A DNA stretch of 64,000 bases from Siphonodentalium dalli (taxonomy: Eukaryota > Mollusca > Scaphopoda > Gadilida > Siphonodentaliidae). The notes beneath the pieces were generated by a model. The model searched no databases, was not told the DNA's origin, and worked only from the letters and a program-made list of their open reading frames with translations. Both the position numbers and the translations under genes were made by a program. The stretch is taken from NCBI GenBank assembly GCA_032622095.1, contig CP136066.1, positions 113,855,319-113,919,318 of the forward strand. The letters run 5' to 3'. The first letter of the stretch is position 1. Every line of letters begins with the position of its first letter. Shown one piece after another: positions 10,875 through 23,505 of the stretch.

Positions 10875-11244
10875 TATTACCGCGTGTAATGAACACAACT
10901 GTTCTTATAGGCGGTGCCTTGTGTGGGATAGATACTTGATAATTGAATTTGCGTTGAGCATCTGATCTCGTTTAATTACCTTGCACATTGCAAGTGTGTG
11001 GTGACCGTATAGATACCTGTTGTTATGATCATTATGTAATCATCTCGTATAATTGGCTTATTAGTATATATACTATATATCTATAATATATAGGTATTTG
11101 ACCCTTAATAATGGTTGCTCTAATATCGATTCCGTGATTTGATAAGTTATATATATTTTGTTGCGGGGGGGGGGGGGGGGGGGTTTAAACATTCTGCGAT
11201 TATTTGTTCATGGTTTTGGTTATATATAAATTTATTTGTTTGTT

Positions 11245-11562
11245 ATGGATATAATAGCGGTGAGTGAAAGTTCTTCTGATAACGAAAGCAACAAATGTGA
11301 CAACGCCTCTTTAGATATAGAAAGCGGACGTTCGGACGTTTCAACCGAGTCGCGTTCGGCCGATTATAACGTTGTAGTTACATCAGCAAACAACGAATCG
11401 AGTGCTGACATTGCCGATTGTTCGAATTCGGACGTAACACCGGTGGTTGGGACCCTGGCTAAACAGAAATCTGCCCCAAACACTACAACCTCTGGAAAAC
11501 GGCGATTGTTGTCGGAGCACTCTTCTTCATTTAGAACACCCATCACGTACTATTCGGCATGA
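11245..11562 (+). CDS. Acidic serine-rich hypothetical protein, right-arm copy (105 aa)
   Basis: This mirror copy of the 2881-3198 ORF has an identical protein sequence and is also directed outward. It is preceded by poly-G (11165-11183) and a TATATAA-rich stretch (11220-11230) just upstream of the ATG, which could serve as a promoter. Function is unknown. Confidence 0.5.
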   Translation: MDIIAVSESSSDNESNKCDNASLDIESGRSDVSTESRSADYNVVVTSANNESSADIADCSNSDVTPVVGTLAKQKSAPNTTTSGKRRLLSEHSSSFRTPITYYSA

Positions 11563-11839
11563 CTACACGCGGTATAGTAATGCATCCGAACACCATTTCG
11601 TTGCCGTATGGTACGCGCACGTAGGGGCGCAGACCCAACTCCGTGGATAATATATTTGTATATACTTTTGATAGTTCATATGCTTATGTATAAGCGTTTG
11701 TATCATGTTCTTTGTGTGCCATTTGTTCATATATAATCTTCAGTAATGGAGGATAATTAATGATATATTAGGCTTACAATAATCACTATTATAATAACTA
11801 TAATTATAGAATTTGTGCGCGAGAAATTTCTCAGATATA

Positions 11840-13000
11840 GTCTATTGGAAGTCTGGGGTTAACGCGAGGGATATGTCGTTTATCGGAAACGCAGGCGATA
11901 AGCGGTAGGGTTAACGCGAGGGATATATCGTTTAGAAATACACGCATTGTTTAGTACCCGCGATAATGAGGCGCTATTATCGTGATAACAATCGCCCATA
12001 TACACCCACGCGGCGTGGCATATACCCCCACCCTGATAGCTCAGGATTAGGCGCTTAGGGTTTAGGCAGTCAAACCAATACATATATTATCTACCACTGT
12101 GTATAGTACTCGCGAGCCGGTTTATCGCTACCGCGCGCGACGCTGGCGAGTTATTCTCGTGATTAATATATATACCTCTGATATCAGTCACCCGAGTACA
12201 TATTTTCTTTCATATTACATGAATAGGCGATAAGCGGTAGGGTTAACGCGAGAGAGATATCATTTAGACATACGCGCGGTGTTTAGTAGCCGCGATCAAA
12301 ATAAAACAACATAGACATACACGCATTGTTTATTACCCGTGATAATCAGGCGCTATTCTCGTGATAACCTTCACCTATATACACCCACGCGGTGTGACCT
12401 GTAACCCTTGATGGCACAGGAACCGGCGCTGAAATCAACAAACAATCCGTCTACTAGAATTGACAATAACTCATTTCGACTACGTGGAAATAATAAAACA
12501 TCATCGGTTCCATATCCGCGATAATGAGGCGCTATTATCTTGATAACATTCGCCCATATACACCCACGCGGCGTGACATATAACACCACCCTGATAGCTC
12601 AGGATTAGGCGCTTAGGGTTTAGGCAGTCAAACCAATACATATATTATCTACCACTGTGTATATAGTACACGCGATCTGATTTATCACTACCGCGCGCGA
12701 CGCTGGCGAGTTATTCTCGTGATTAATATATAGCTCTGATAGCAGTCACCCGAGTACATATTTTCTTTCATATTACATGAATAGGTGATAAGCGATAGGG
12801 TTAATGGGAGAGAGATATCATTTAGACATACACGCGTTGTTTAGTATCCCTAATAATTAGGCGCTATTCTCGTGATAACCGTCGCTCACTTGTTGCGGAA
12901 ATATTTTGTTCGTCCTTGACCTAGACGTACCCGCCACGCGTTATTATGGCGATAACCTTCACCGATATATACACCCACGCGGCGTGACCTATAACCCCGG
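11840..13000. repeat. Subterminal tandem repeats, right arm
   Basis: This is the reverse-complement counterpart of the 1440-2600 repeats, with the same four copies of the ATATACACCCACGCGG landmark. Their subterminal position at both ends suggests binding sites for a recombinase or replication protein, by analogy with other DNA transposons. That role is inference. Confidence 0.85.
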
Positions 13001-13069
13001 CTAGATCAGGATCAGGAGCGGAGCAAAGTCAAGTCAAACCGTCTACTAGAATACTCTGACAATACTACT

Positions 13070-13075
13070 GTAAAC
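13070..13075 (+). repeat. 6-bp target-site duplication (GTAAAC), right copy
   Basis: GTAAAC follows the terminal CAATACTACT directly and equals 1368-1373. Confidence 0.9.
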
Positions 13076-13240
13076 CAGGTTTAAAATCGAAAGTTTATAC
13101 TGGAAATGATGATTTACGGCCTTGTAGTCGAATAATAGATAATTGGTGATAACAGGTTGCACACATACTGGATGTAGCTCGGCGTATTTCCATATATAGG
13201 CTTTTATTCCCTCGACATAATCGTGTGGATTGGATCTCAC

Positions 13241-13323
13241 CTGAAAGCCCTTGTATTTGATGAGTTCCTTTAATCTGTCCGTGACGTAGAACGAACCCTC
13301 TGTGTCGTACTTTCCGATGTCAC
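13241..13323 (-). CDS. 4-coumarate--CoA ligase-like gene, fourth visible exon
   Basis: This 83-nt exon encodes [20 protein letters not shown] and then LIKYKGFQ. It holds the ANL A7 aspartate region (TGDIG) and the A8 hinge motif DRxKE, around which the C-terminal domain rotates between adenylation and thioesterification. The acceptor is TTGACAG (AG at 13324-13325) and the donor is GTGAG at 13236-13240. The previous exon ends on one base of a glycine codon, which this exon completes (G|GT GAC ATC). The foldback element ends 171 bp downstream of this exon and does not touch the splice signals. Confidence 0.92.
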
Positions 13324-13344
13324 CTGTCAATAACAACATCATAA

Positions 13345-13437
13345 GTTATTGTGGTGAATTGACGGTAACATGGTGTGACATTGACGGCTTGGAGTTTATG
13401 TACATACTCCAAGCCGTCAATTGTCAACCACAATAAC
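13345..13437. repeat. Small hairpin / MITE-like inverted repeat
   Basis: The outer arms GTTATTGTGGT (13345-13355) and ACCACAATAAC (13427-13437) and the inner arms ATTGACGGCTTGGAG / CTCCAAGCCGTCAAT form a long imperfect hairpin. It ends about 20 bp from the acceptor of the 13241-13323 exon. Confidence 0.7.
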
Positions 13438-15245
13438 GTATATGTTCTGCCGACAGTCCTGCAATTGGTCATTCTTAGAAATTTAACATTTATTCCGAAG
13501 AATGATCAGCAGATAATGTCAAAACCATCTATCGGTCTCGCCATAAAGTTGTTCAACGTAAATGACGTCATGAAAAAAACAGGTCTGGACAGTAAATTAG
13601 GTCTGGACGAGTTTTGTAAATTCCGCTATAAACTGTAGATCCTCTATGTATTTCATCGCAATCAATGCAGACATAAACACACGATTAGTCTGTACTTTTT
13701 CGTGTAGGCCTATATGAATATGATTAATTCTCACGCTATCTGATTAATTATTTATATAGTGATATTTGTTTTGGGGGAAGCAGGAAGACAGCCCGACAGG
13801 GCTATGTTCCCCCAGCAATATACTGCATTATTATCTAGTTATGTTAATTCCATTGTACTATTCATATGTGTATTGCAAATAAAAAGGCTCGGTCCAGACC
13901 TAATTTACTGGACGAGTTTTGTAAATTCCGCTATATATATACACTGGGGACGAGTTGTAGATTATATTTATTACATGATCCGAAACATCGATCAAACATA
14001 CTTAAATCAACAAATGTGACGTGAAACTAGATTCGGCTTCCTAATGCATGCGATGACGTTTCACGTAACTATGCGTTGTTTGCCCACGTAAAAAAAATAG
14101 TCCCAGCTCAGGGCAAAGCCACGATTGAAAAAACCTATCTGTTGCATGGTGATTTCAAAATACCAAACACATGGTTGGCACAGCTAGATAAATGACTGTT
14201 TGTTCACTTCATACTTGATAAAGGCTACTAGATAGCCGAAAGCTCGTGTTTTTTAAAAACTCAAATGAGTCTTAAATGGTGTTACTTTATTTTATTCCCA
14301 TTTATAAATAAAGACTCTTTGACGTATTTAGTGGCGTAAATTTAATGAAATAACTTTTCAAACTCTCCATTAATACATTCGAGTTTGTTGGGGAAAATAT
14401 TGAGACGTAGCATAAGGAATGTAAACAGACGACAAACCGGAAGTCACCTGGAACTATTTCCCTTTATGCAACGAACGTTGCATATCACAATTTACAGAAT
14501 GGGTTTATAAGGGTAGGATCATGTAATAAATGACCATACCAAATTTCAGTGCCAAGTGGTTCCCAAGAAACCGTTTGTCCGTGCCATGACATCATAACAT
14601 CAAAATGTGACGTCGCGTGGAGTCCAGATCAAGCGCATGCATACGTGCTGAGCGCCTGAATAAATGCCCCTACCAAATTGTCATCCGACCAATAGTTCGC
14701 GAGAAACCGTTTCGCCCATAACGTCATAACGTCAAATGATGAGACGTGTTTTAACGTTATGACGTCATATACACACGGGAAAACGGGTTCCTTGTGAAAT
14801 AATGGACGGATCGCGCGGATCCCGGTGTGCATTTCGGCTCTCCGGGTAAAATTATCTTGGTTGGGACACATACCAGTCACACAATACGTACGCTCTATCT
14901 TTTACCCTAACTTTGCATATGCGCTCTTGTATGGTATGTGGGATGTTCAAGAGTCGGCTCAGGAGAAGGACTTCTCTTAGACGCTCCGTCGAATGACCCC
15001 CCCCCCCCATCAAACAAAAGTAGTCCACCAGAAGGGACATCGATAGCCAATTACAAAAAAATTCTTTTAAAAAAAATCTAAATCCGCCTGATTCTCGTCA
15101 ATCAGCCGGTTCCAATCCCGGAGAAAGGATGAGAAGAGCTTCAGCAAACAACAGTTCTTCATTAATTGTAACTGTTTCAATTATAATTTTGCCACAAAAA
15201 AACCATATGCATGGGATTGCTTATCGTTAGGTCTATGAAGCTTAC
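13438..15245. other. Intron of the CoA-ligase gene
   Basis: No coding or RNA gene is seen. A segment with GGACGAGTTTTGTAAATTCC is present twice (about 13597 and 13912), a local direct duplication. Around 14700-14770 opposed copies of CATAACGTCA/TGACGTTATG give a weak inverted repeat. The ORFs here show no family features. Confidence 0.5.
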
Positions 15246-15390
15246 CCGTTTTAAACCAACCATCGTTGTCAAGCACTTCCGTTGTGGCCGCTTCATTGTT
15301 CCAGTATCCCTTCATAATTTGTGGTCCTTTGAAGCATAGTTCCCCTTCTTGGTCAGGACCCAGGGGCTCTCCGGTCGAAAGGTCAGTAAC
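15246..15390 (-). CDS. 4-coumarate--CoA ligase-like gene, third visible exon
   Basis: This 145-nt exon encodes VTDLSTGEPLGPDQEGELCF, then KGPQIMKGYWNNEAATTEVL and DNDGWFKT. This is the ANL A6 region (GELCFKGPQIMKGYWNN) and the lead-in to A7 (GWFKTGD). The acceptor is CTAG (AG at 15391-15392) and the donor is GTAAGC (15240-15245). Reading frame and order match 4CL/luciferase proteins without gaps. No stop or frameshift is seen. Confidence 0.93.
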
Positions 15391-16121
15391 CTAGTAACAC
15401 AAAATTAAATAAAGTTAATATATATACATGATGTCACAGATCATGTTGACATAAACGTAATATTGAAAAACTGTTTGCGAAGAGTGGAAGAATTGACAGG
15501 ATAGTAAGAGTTGTACATTTATAAATGTCTGTATATAGTGTATACTTATGTTTAGGGAGCCTATTTTGACACATAGAAAACGATTAAACAACATACACAA
15601 AATAAATAAAAATAACATGCAAAAAAAAAGAAGACACCAAGTGGGTTTACTCCTGCCTTTTTCAACACTACCGAATTTCAACACTTAAAACACAGCTCCT
15701 TTGTTCTACCCCGACTTTCTATTTCTTCGAATGGGCATTTTAAACTATATGCTTTTTACCACAAGTCGATATTCGTAGTCTAGAATGGTCATGTCTTCAA
15801 ATGAAACTCCCACGGGGACCTCTATTCGAGAAATAGTTCACTTCTAACACCCAGCCACAATAACAAACATCTCCATAGTACTTATAAACCCCACGCAATA
15901 CAATTCCATGTTAATTTGCATACCAATTGTATCTATCACATTCAAACATCACACGTCATCATAATAGAGTTACTCTTCTTATGCACCGAACGATATTACT
16001 TTGATAATTCGCGAGTCAACTTTATCCTAAATCGCATTCGTGCCCAACATACAGATAATTGCGTCGCCCATCCTTATAACACTAATAGTCTCCGGGCCTC
16101 CCACCATATCGATACACTTAC

Positions 16122-16219
16122 CTTCGCGAATGTATTTGGGGCCAGGTAGCCAGAAGTCCCATGTCTTGCAGGCGGGACATCGCCCAGAACCGTAGGTGAT
16201 GTCTCTGTTAAACCATAAC
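16122..16219 (-). CDS. 4-coumarate--CoA ligase-like gene, second visible exon
   Basis: This 98-nt exon encodes YGLTETSPTVLGDVPPAR and then HGTSGYLAPNTFAK. With the split glycine at its 5' end it gives the ANL A5 motif GYGLTE, which lines the adenylate pocket. The acceptor is TTTGCAG (AG at 16220-16221) and the donor is GTAAGTG (16115-16121). The exon supplying the first base of that glycine is at 56816-56987, so the intervening intron is 40.6 kb. It holds the LINE, the satellite-like array and the Polinton. Confidence 0.92.
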
Positions 16220-16388
16220 CTGCAAATTTGTATAAGAAACCATAGTGGGCAGAGTCAGATTATGCAACTATATAACTGATGTATGTGTCGCTGTTGTCAT
16301 TTAAGGGCAACGACGATGATAAGGTGGGCATGATTGTGGTGATGACACCAATGCTTTTTGCATTGCCAATAACACTTCAACTCATGCA

Positions 16389-16625
16389 TTGATGATGCTG
16401 ATGATGGTAATGATTATGCCGTTGATGGTGATGATGATGATGATGATGATTATGATTATGACGATACTGGTGATGATGACGATACTGATGATTATATTGA
16501 CAACAAGGACGATGATGTTGCTGCTGCTGCCGCTGATGATGATGACCATGATGACGATGTTGATGATAATACTAATAGTGATGATATGGGTGACGACGAT
16601 GGTGCAGTGATGATGACGATCATGA
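16389..16625. repeat. GAT/ATG-rich imperfect trinucleotide microsatellite
   Basis: Long imperfect (GAT)n with GAC interruptions lies in the intron upstream of exon 16122-16219. The Met/Ile-rich translation is an artefact of the repeat. Confidence 0.95.
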
Positions 16626-17399
16626 TTGTTTTGATGTTTTGTATATACAATGTATGTTCAATAATGTTATTTATCTAAGTGCCATGTGTCTGAGTAATAA
16701 GCCATTACAATAAATCAAGAAATTCAATTAATTGAGGAAAACATCCACTGCCCTATGTTGCAATGAGATGGAAATAATTTGTAAATATTGCACATCTCGC
16801 CCGTAAAATGTGAACTCATGTCTTAGAGATTAAAGCATAGCATAGGAAGACAGTATCGCAAACTTGAATGTGATGCATTTTTTCAACTTTCAAAATTTAT
16901 CAGCAAATTTTATTTGACAAAGAGTTTATTAAATTGTTCTACTAATTAATAAGATAAGCTGCCTGTATTTATATTCTTTCGATGACTGAAACATTAACAG
17001 TATAAATGACAATCAAACTTAAAAAGAATAAAAATATTTACCTGAGGTAAAATTTCCATTCTCACTTTTCTGCGACCATATTACCGGTATATTATGTTCT
17101 GCTTAAAGTGGTAGGCCCAATTTGCACAGGTGAACGGCCGATAGAGGAAAAGAGCCATATTTAAGGAGTTTAATGCAGATTCGTACATAATGAATTGTTA
17201 TATACCGTTGGAAAGCTCATCATAGAATGTCCATTATTATTAGCTGTGTTGTACTGAGCAAAAGTGGTCAGAAAATGTTAAAATTATTGTTGCCGTAGTT
17301 GGTCTGTGTTTTGTGCACATCTAATGACATTTCGAGTGAAATCGAAAAGCATCTCGCATCATATGTAACGACAATGGCTTATGATGCCACAATGACACT

Positions 17400-18370
17400 A
17401 TATGACCTCACACCCAATGTAGTGGGGCAGCAGGGGCCGGAAGAAAATCGGTCCAACCATGTCGGAGAGTAACAAACTGAAACACATATCAAAATGTTCG
17501 TCTCGATTGAGCGGATAGCATGCCGATGTTGCCTTTTCGTGAGATGTTGCACGATTGTTTATTTTTTGGGTAAAACAGGCTTTTTCGTAAAAAAAATAAC
17601 AGTGGAAAATGGAATTCCCTCTATTTCTGGTTGGGAACTTATCTACACAACAAAAGGTCACCATGTTCACCGGTTGTAATAGAAATCTCAGGTATGTTGG
17701 TTTTTGGGCTAAAAATAGCTTGTTTGGTGAAAAATTAGAGAATTCTGGAATCCATCACAACAAGATATTTATAATCAATGCATATATTTTTATATAATTT
17801 TCCAGTTTTATCGAGTAATAATAAGTCTTGGATGTGATTAATAGATAAAGCAAAGATCGGGTGGAATTAAGCATGTTCGGAGGTTACCAGGGTAAAACAT
17901 TGTCTATTAATAAAATGAGTGAAAACTGGAATCCTGCTCTTTAATTAACACTCCATGTAGTGGTGCAGTATAAGATATGAAAGGGTCTTATCATTCGAAT
18001 TAAATCAAGTCGCCAACCACAGACACGTATATCTCAAAATGTACGAATGGATATGTAGACTATGAAAAATGGACTAGCCAGAAACAAAATTATATGCAAG
18101 CTTAGACTTTGTGGAAAAAACATCTTTTTCGAATTTATTATCAGTGAAAACTGGAATTCGTCGCTCTGAATAGCATTTCACCTTGTTTCTGGTTAGGAAC
18201 TCACCTACACGACAGCTTGTGGCAACGTCCTCATCTTATATGAGTTTTGTTGCGTAATTCAATGGTTTGTGGTTTATTTTATGGTAAAACTCACTTTTTT
18301 TGTGAAAAAAGGGAATTTTGGAATCCATCACAAGTTATATATTTATAATTAATGCATATTTATATCGAGT
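17400..18370 (-). repeat. Dispersed intronic repeat family, inverted copy
   Basis: The reverse complement of this segment matches the repeats at 20760-21390 and 54950-56580. Shared blocks include CTGGAATTC near lines of ACGAAAAAGCCTNTTTTACCC, AAGGCAACANCGGCATG and a terminal CCCAGCTGCTCCACTA-like end. It is probably a non-autonomous element or an old repeat of unknown class. Confidence 0.6.
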
Positions 18371-19810
18371 AATAAATTAATAAATTAAGTTTTTGAGGTA
18401 ATTAATAGATGTATGACTGGGACTGGAGGCATTTGTGTCAGTTTTGTTCTACATTTGTATTTGTATTGGTTAAATGGGGGATGTCTTGGATATAAATTGA
18501 ATGTTGAAAGGCATTTGTGTAAATAAATGGTTGTTCTAAGCAGGATCCATGCATGGACAGGGTGTGTTTTTTAAGTATATGACAAGTCACGGTTGCAATG
18601 TTTTCAGGAGATGTTGGGTTAATCCAGCCAAATTAAAGATATGTTTGGTCAGGAAGAGATACACTCTACATGTAAATAGGAAATTCACTGCATATGCATC
18701 TGTCGAGAAATCATTAGGTATCACTACTCTATACCGAGTCGCCAAAGGGAGGAGTCAATAGCCAAATACGAAACATGTATAGACACTATATTTTGTGTAC
18801 ATAAATGAGTACTGGATCATGCTTATTATATTCCAGGTTATGTATATATAGTCTTAATTGCTTGGTTCTTTGATTGTCTTCACTGTGTCAGACTGATTTC
18901 TCCTTTCTTGGTGACTTCACCTGTTGAGTCATCGATACATATTGTGTCTGGATGTCGAAATCCAACATTCCATTCCGATTGTGCTATACATCCGGCATGT
19001 CATGTATGTGAACAAACTAAACAGACAGCCTATATTTTTTGTGGCCGCATTATTGTTAAAGTGCATCTGTACATGTATGTTCAATGTTGCTTCATTTCAT
19101 GAATTTCAGTTGAAATCCACAAACCCATATTTTACAATTGAGGGACAAATTTAGGCAAGATTTAAATTAAGTAAGTGAGGAAACAGGTTTTTTTTTTCTC
19201 TAAATCGTGGTAATATGACAATTTTTCAATTTGCAACCAGTTGTTGTTTCTGTAAAACAGGCCAAAAGTTATTTTTATGAAATAAATGAATCAATGTGAT
19301 AACATAAGCAACACGTGAATTTTTGCTATAAATTAGTCCAACAACCTGCCTGTCGGAACTGAAATACATGAACACATCTAGGTGTAGGTTATATATAATC
19401 TTGATACTTGTGTAACTTAAAATATTCTTTGCCAAACCATGCAAACGATACACACCTCTTCCACTAACCTCATAACAATGAAAATCGTGCTCGCAATTTA
19501 TGTTTATGTTTGCTCATATATTATAGCTATAATTTAAGTATTCTATGTAATAAATACCACATATAATGCACTGCGGTTTGGTCGAAAATGGATATCATAT
19601 GGAAAACAATATTTTGATTGAAGGTCACAATTGTTGCATGTAAATCAGTGACAACATGAACTGGGGTTCCAGAAGAGCTGCGTACAGAGTCATGGTCATG
19701 CATGAACTGTCAACCATTATCGAAACATGAGATACACTAAAATAAAGCAATATTGAAACTGAGATAACTCGACCAAAATCTGTGCGAGCCGAGATTTTTG
19801 GGGAAATCAC
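18371..19810. other. AT-rich intronic sequence, nothing recognised
   Basis: No coding motif, RNA gene or clear repeat structure is seen in this stretch. Confidence 0.5.
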
Positions 19811-20200
19811 TTTTTAGCTCACCTGAGACGAAGTTTCCGGTGGAGCTATAATCATCACTCCTCGTCCGCCATCCGTCCATCTGTCCGTCCATCGACAATT
19901 CCTTAAACATCTTCTCCGGAACAATAAGACGGAATGGGTTCATATTTTGTGTGGATTTTCCCTCGGTGACTCACATTCAGATTTGTTCAAATGAGGTTAC
20001 TGGGTCAAATAGTTGTGAAGCCAGGGCAATAACTCTTTCCCTCCATAAAAATTCTTAAAACGACTTCTCCTCAATAACTATTTATCTTACATATGGTATG
20101 GAGGGTCCTTGGGTGACTGGGATTCAGATCTGTTCAAATGGGGTCACCGGGTTAAATGGGGGCGGAGCCAGGAACACAACTCTTTAAAAAAAATGTTTTA
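19811..20200 (-). repeat. Dispersed AGCTCACCTGAGAC-type repeat
   Basis: Contains AGCTCACCTGAGACGAAGTT followed by CCGTCCATCTGTCCGTCCAT, then phrases such as GACTCACATTCAGATTTGTT repeated with variation at about 19965 and 20120. Repeats of this kind are common in marine invertebrate genomes. That attribution is from general knowledge and was not tested here. Confidence 0.5.
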
Positions 20201-20759
20201 GGATTGAACTACTTGCTCAATTTAACCAAAAAGAAAACAATGAAAATCTTTCTTTTCTTTTTCTTTTAAAAAGGTAAAAAAAAAATTAAATATGAATTTT
20301 GTTCATTCTTTTTCAAATTAAATTTTCAAAAACTATCGCTATTATAACACCCACTAGGGGACCCAGAATCACCACACCAAATGTCGTTGAAATCAGTCCG
20401 GGGGTCTGGGAGAAAAATCAGGAAGAGACAGATTATCCTTGCCATTCGATGGATCAAACACCCCTATTACCTTGTTATTTCACAATCCCAATGATACTAA
20501 ATATCTTTGACAAATCATGGGACATCGTCCCCCATACAAATTACAAATAACAAAATTTCATTCCTGTAACACTATCGATTTAAATTCATCAGCAGCTGAA
20601 CGCCAGGGGAGAGGAGCCTCACTATGTTTGGTAACTTGTGCTCCGATCCCCTGTGCACCCACAACATTATTTATAAATGCTGTGTTATGTAAAATATTCC
20701 ATGTACATGTGGGTCACAATAAATATGTTCAAACAAACAATAATTAATTATGCATATCA

Positions 20760-21400
20760 TGTTGTAATCGATTCTATTTTTAACTGGTTTGATACACGAA
20801 AAAGTCTATTTTATCCCAAAATCAGAAATCGCACAATATTTCACAAGAAGGCAACACCGGCATGTTATCTGCTGTACCAATTTGAAACTTTTGATACATA
20901 ATTAATCTTGTTACTCTTTCACATGATTCAATTCGAATAAGTGCCGATTCCGATCCCCGCTAATAGATGTATAGGGCCTATATATAAATATAAGGGGATG
21001 CTACTCAGAGTACTCAATTCCAGTTTTCGTTGATTTTATTAATTCAAATCAGATTACCCTGGTAACTATAGAACCTGCCTTATTCCAACAACGCCTTGTT
21101 AATTTATTACCTACATCTAACACTTAATTTTTTAACATTGAAACTGGGAATGTTTTATAAAATGGAATTAATTAATGATGCAGATCTTGTTGTGGTGGAT
21201 TCCAGAATTCTCTAATTTTTGCACAAAAAGCGATTTTTACACCAAAAACGAACCCTGGAACATTGACATACTACAAAAGTCTCTCTCAAAATGTGAACAT
21301 GTCGAACCTCTATTGCTTAGAGCAATTCTGGTCCCAGCTGCTCCACTATTACGTCATGTTGGCTTAATGCGGGCCAGAATCGAGACAAGATATCACAATC
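20760..21400 (+). repeat. Dispersed intronic repeat family, forward copy
   Basis: This closely matches 55800-56570. Shared blocks include AAGGCAACACCGGCATGTTA, GGGGATGCTACTCAGAGTAC versus GGGGTGCTACTCAGAGTAC, and CAATTCTGGTCCCAGCTGCT. It is one of at least three copies in this gene. Confidence 0.7.
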
Positions 21401-23505
21401 CATGACAATACTTGTCATGTCGTCTCCACCGGGGCCAGAGCATGCTGTTACATAAATTATTCTTATGTCGCTGATAAAAAGCAAATTCGATACAGAGCGT
21501 GTGTGGTTGTTCCACTATGTGTCGCGTACGATTCATATTAGATCACAACACAATTCATATGACGTGTGGTGACGATTGGTGGAGAGCTGTAACATGTATG
21601 GTGTGCTGAATCAAATTGTTGACGCACGCACGCATAGACGAGTTGGACGGTTGAGTAAAATTGGCGATACATGGGTGGATAGATAGTTTTTTTTAGGTAA
21701 CTGATATCCTCTTTGGTATCACATGCTACAGCGATAACTTAAATGTGCGTCATTTTGATACAGTCCAATCATCCCACTTATCTGCAGGCCGTATCACATT
21801 TTTTTGTTTTCTTATTTCTCATAACATTCCTATCGTTTCTGCCAGAAACTGTGTTCAAAGCCAAACTATAAATCCACACCATCCTGCAAAATGATATCAC
21901 TCTGTCAGGAGGACGGTGCTCCTTGTGTGTCGACGGACATCGATGACACTTAGGGCACCGCTCTCCAAAGGAACACAACACCACCTTAATTTGCCAACTC
22001 CTGTAAAATAGCAATATTCATATTCACTAGCAGCTGTTTTCCATGGAGAGGGGCTCCCATACGGATCATATATTGTGTACCGATCCCCATTCACATTCCT
22101 GACTGTCAACCTAAGCTGTTATGTAAGCTTAACATATGTATAATTGCGTCACAATAAATAGGTGAAACTGCATATTACATAAATACGATATGAAGTTCAT
22201 TGCGAAATTCAGATTGTATGCGAGAGCGTATCATCGTAAATATAAAGTCATTGTTGGTGAAAAATGTATACTGCTAGACGACGTGAAGACAACAATAGAT
22301 GGAATACCGGCGTTATTTTATTTGTGAGATCTTGTGTTTATATCGGGATTTCATTTCAAATAATGATCAAAGTGAGGGTATCAGATTTGTTTCGGGTCAC
22401 TTGGTAATGTCGCCTTTTCTACGTACATGGATGTTTCATTATGGTGTCAGTTACATTTTGACCTAGCTGTGTGCAACACCATGAATACAGACAAAATACG
22501 TATGCGCAGGTCGCTAGTAAGGAACATTGGAGCGGGTTCGTTCTGTAGTACAATTGTACGACAGTCTCGTGCGTTCTGATGTACGTCGAAAGGCTTTTAG
22601 CTGGTGAGCTATAGCATCGCTGGTATGCCAAGCATCACTTAAATGCCAAGTAAACCATAGCACCCTTGAACATCATGTTATTGTAATTTTATATTTTAGA
22701 ACTGAAACTAATATTTCCACTTATAAGTACTTGGTCCAGACAAATTGAAGAAATTAAGTTCAATTCTAATCTCCATAGAATTTGGGACATTCCGCCGATC
22801 ATAATAGTAATATGTCGAAAACTACTTCAGATATATTAATCTATATCTATATGTTCAAATGTCAGTCTGTTCCTATAGAAATTTACATTGAACAACCTTT
22901 AACAGTCAAATGAGATAATCAGTTCTATACAAACGGTTGTCAAGGAGTACACTAAATAAAATGCGAGCATGGTTTATCAATCCTTCAAAATACTAGGAGT
23001 ATATATGCAAGGAATGGGTAAAGACTGAGAATCAATACTGAAATAATTTTGTATCACGAAGATGCTTCTTGTGTTGCCTCATTAATGGTCATTGGAGCAA
23101 AATATTAGCTGATTAGTATGTGCATATATGATATCGTTGACCCATAGCCGGGACTCATCAATAGTCCGAATATACATAGGAGCAAAGTCATTGATTGGTG
23201 TTTTGTCTATGCAAATTTTATGTTTGAAATAAAATAAAATGTACACACATTCCACCACAATTGGGACTCAATCCAAGATGGCGACTTAAACGGGTGAATT
23301 TTTTTTTATGGGAATCAAAACACGTATAAATCAACCTGTATATGCGGTATCCTGCACCACAACAAGTAGCGTCGAAGCCACAATCGACAGACTGGTCATA
23401 TGATCGCAGTGAGTGACTTGATTGCATAAAATACATCGTAATAAAGTTTGAAAATCCACAAAAACACATCACCAATTGTCGTGCAACTGTTTACTACTGA
23501 GAAAT
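21401..23505. other. Intronic sequence without a recognised gene
   Basis: No coding family was recognised. A segment at about 22020-22110 resembles the segment at 20585-20660 (AGCAGCTG..., CCATGGAGAGG-like, then CCGATCCCC), so these are diverged copies of another repeat. The stretch just before 23506 is the 5' flank of the LINE-type ORF1. Confidence 0.4.

Larger units (their letters stand above)
1374..13069. mobile_element. 11.7-kb foldback element with 5-kb terminal inverted repeats
   Basis: This insertion of 11,696 bp has termini AGTAGTATTG...CAATACTACT and is flanked by the direct 6-bp repeat GTAAAC. The two arms (1374-6310 and 8115-13069) are near-perfect reverse complements. Paired positions sum to about 14443 at the outer ends and 14425 at the inner ends, so only about 18 bp of net indel separates them. 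Differences are sparse substitutions and slippage in poly-C/G and AT runs. No transposase, integrase or polymerase is recognisable, so it looks non-autonomous. The 10-bp terminus and the 6-bp duplication match those of the Polinton at 38032-53459. The element lies inside an intron of the CoA-ligase gene and disrupts no exon. Confidence 0.93.
8115..13069 (-). repeat. Right inverted arm of the foldback element
   Basis: This 4.96-kb arm is the reverse complement of 1374-6310. It carries the mirrored ORFs, poly-G runs (9073-9088, 10024-10036 and 11165-11183) where the left arm has poly-C, and the subterminal repeats. Confidence 0.95.

Noticed and set aside
13345-13437. Hairpin as a tRNA or microRNA gene
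   Set aside because: There is no cloverleaf or A/B-box, and the long symmetric arms fit a small MITE better. No expression evidence is available.
16389-16610. 73-codon Met/Ile-rich ORF
   Set aside because: It is the translation of an imperfect GAT/ATG microsatellite.
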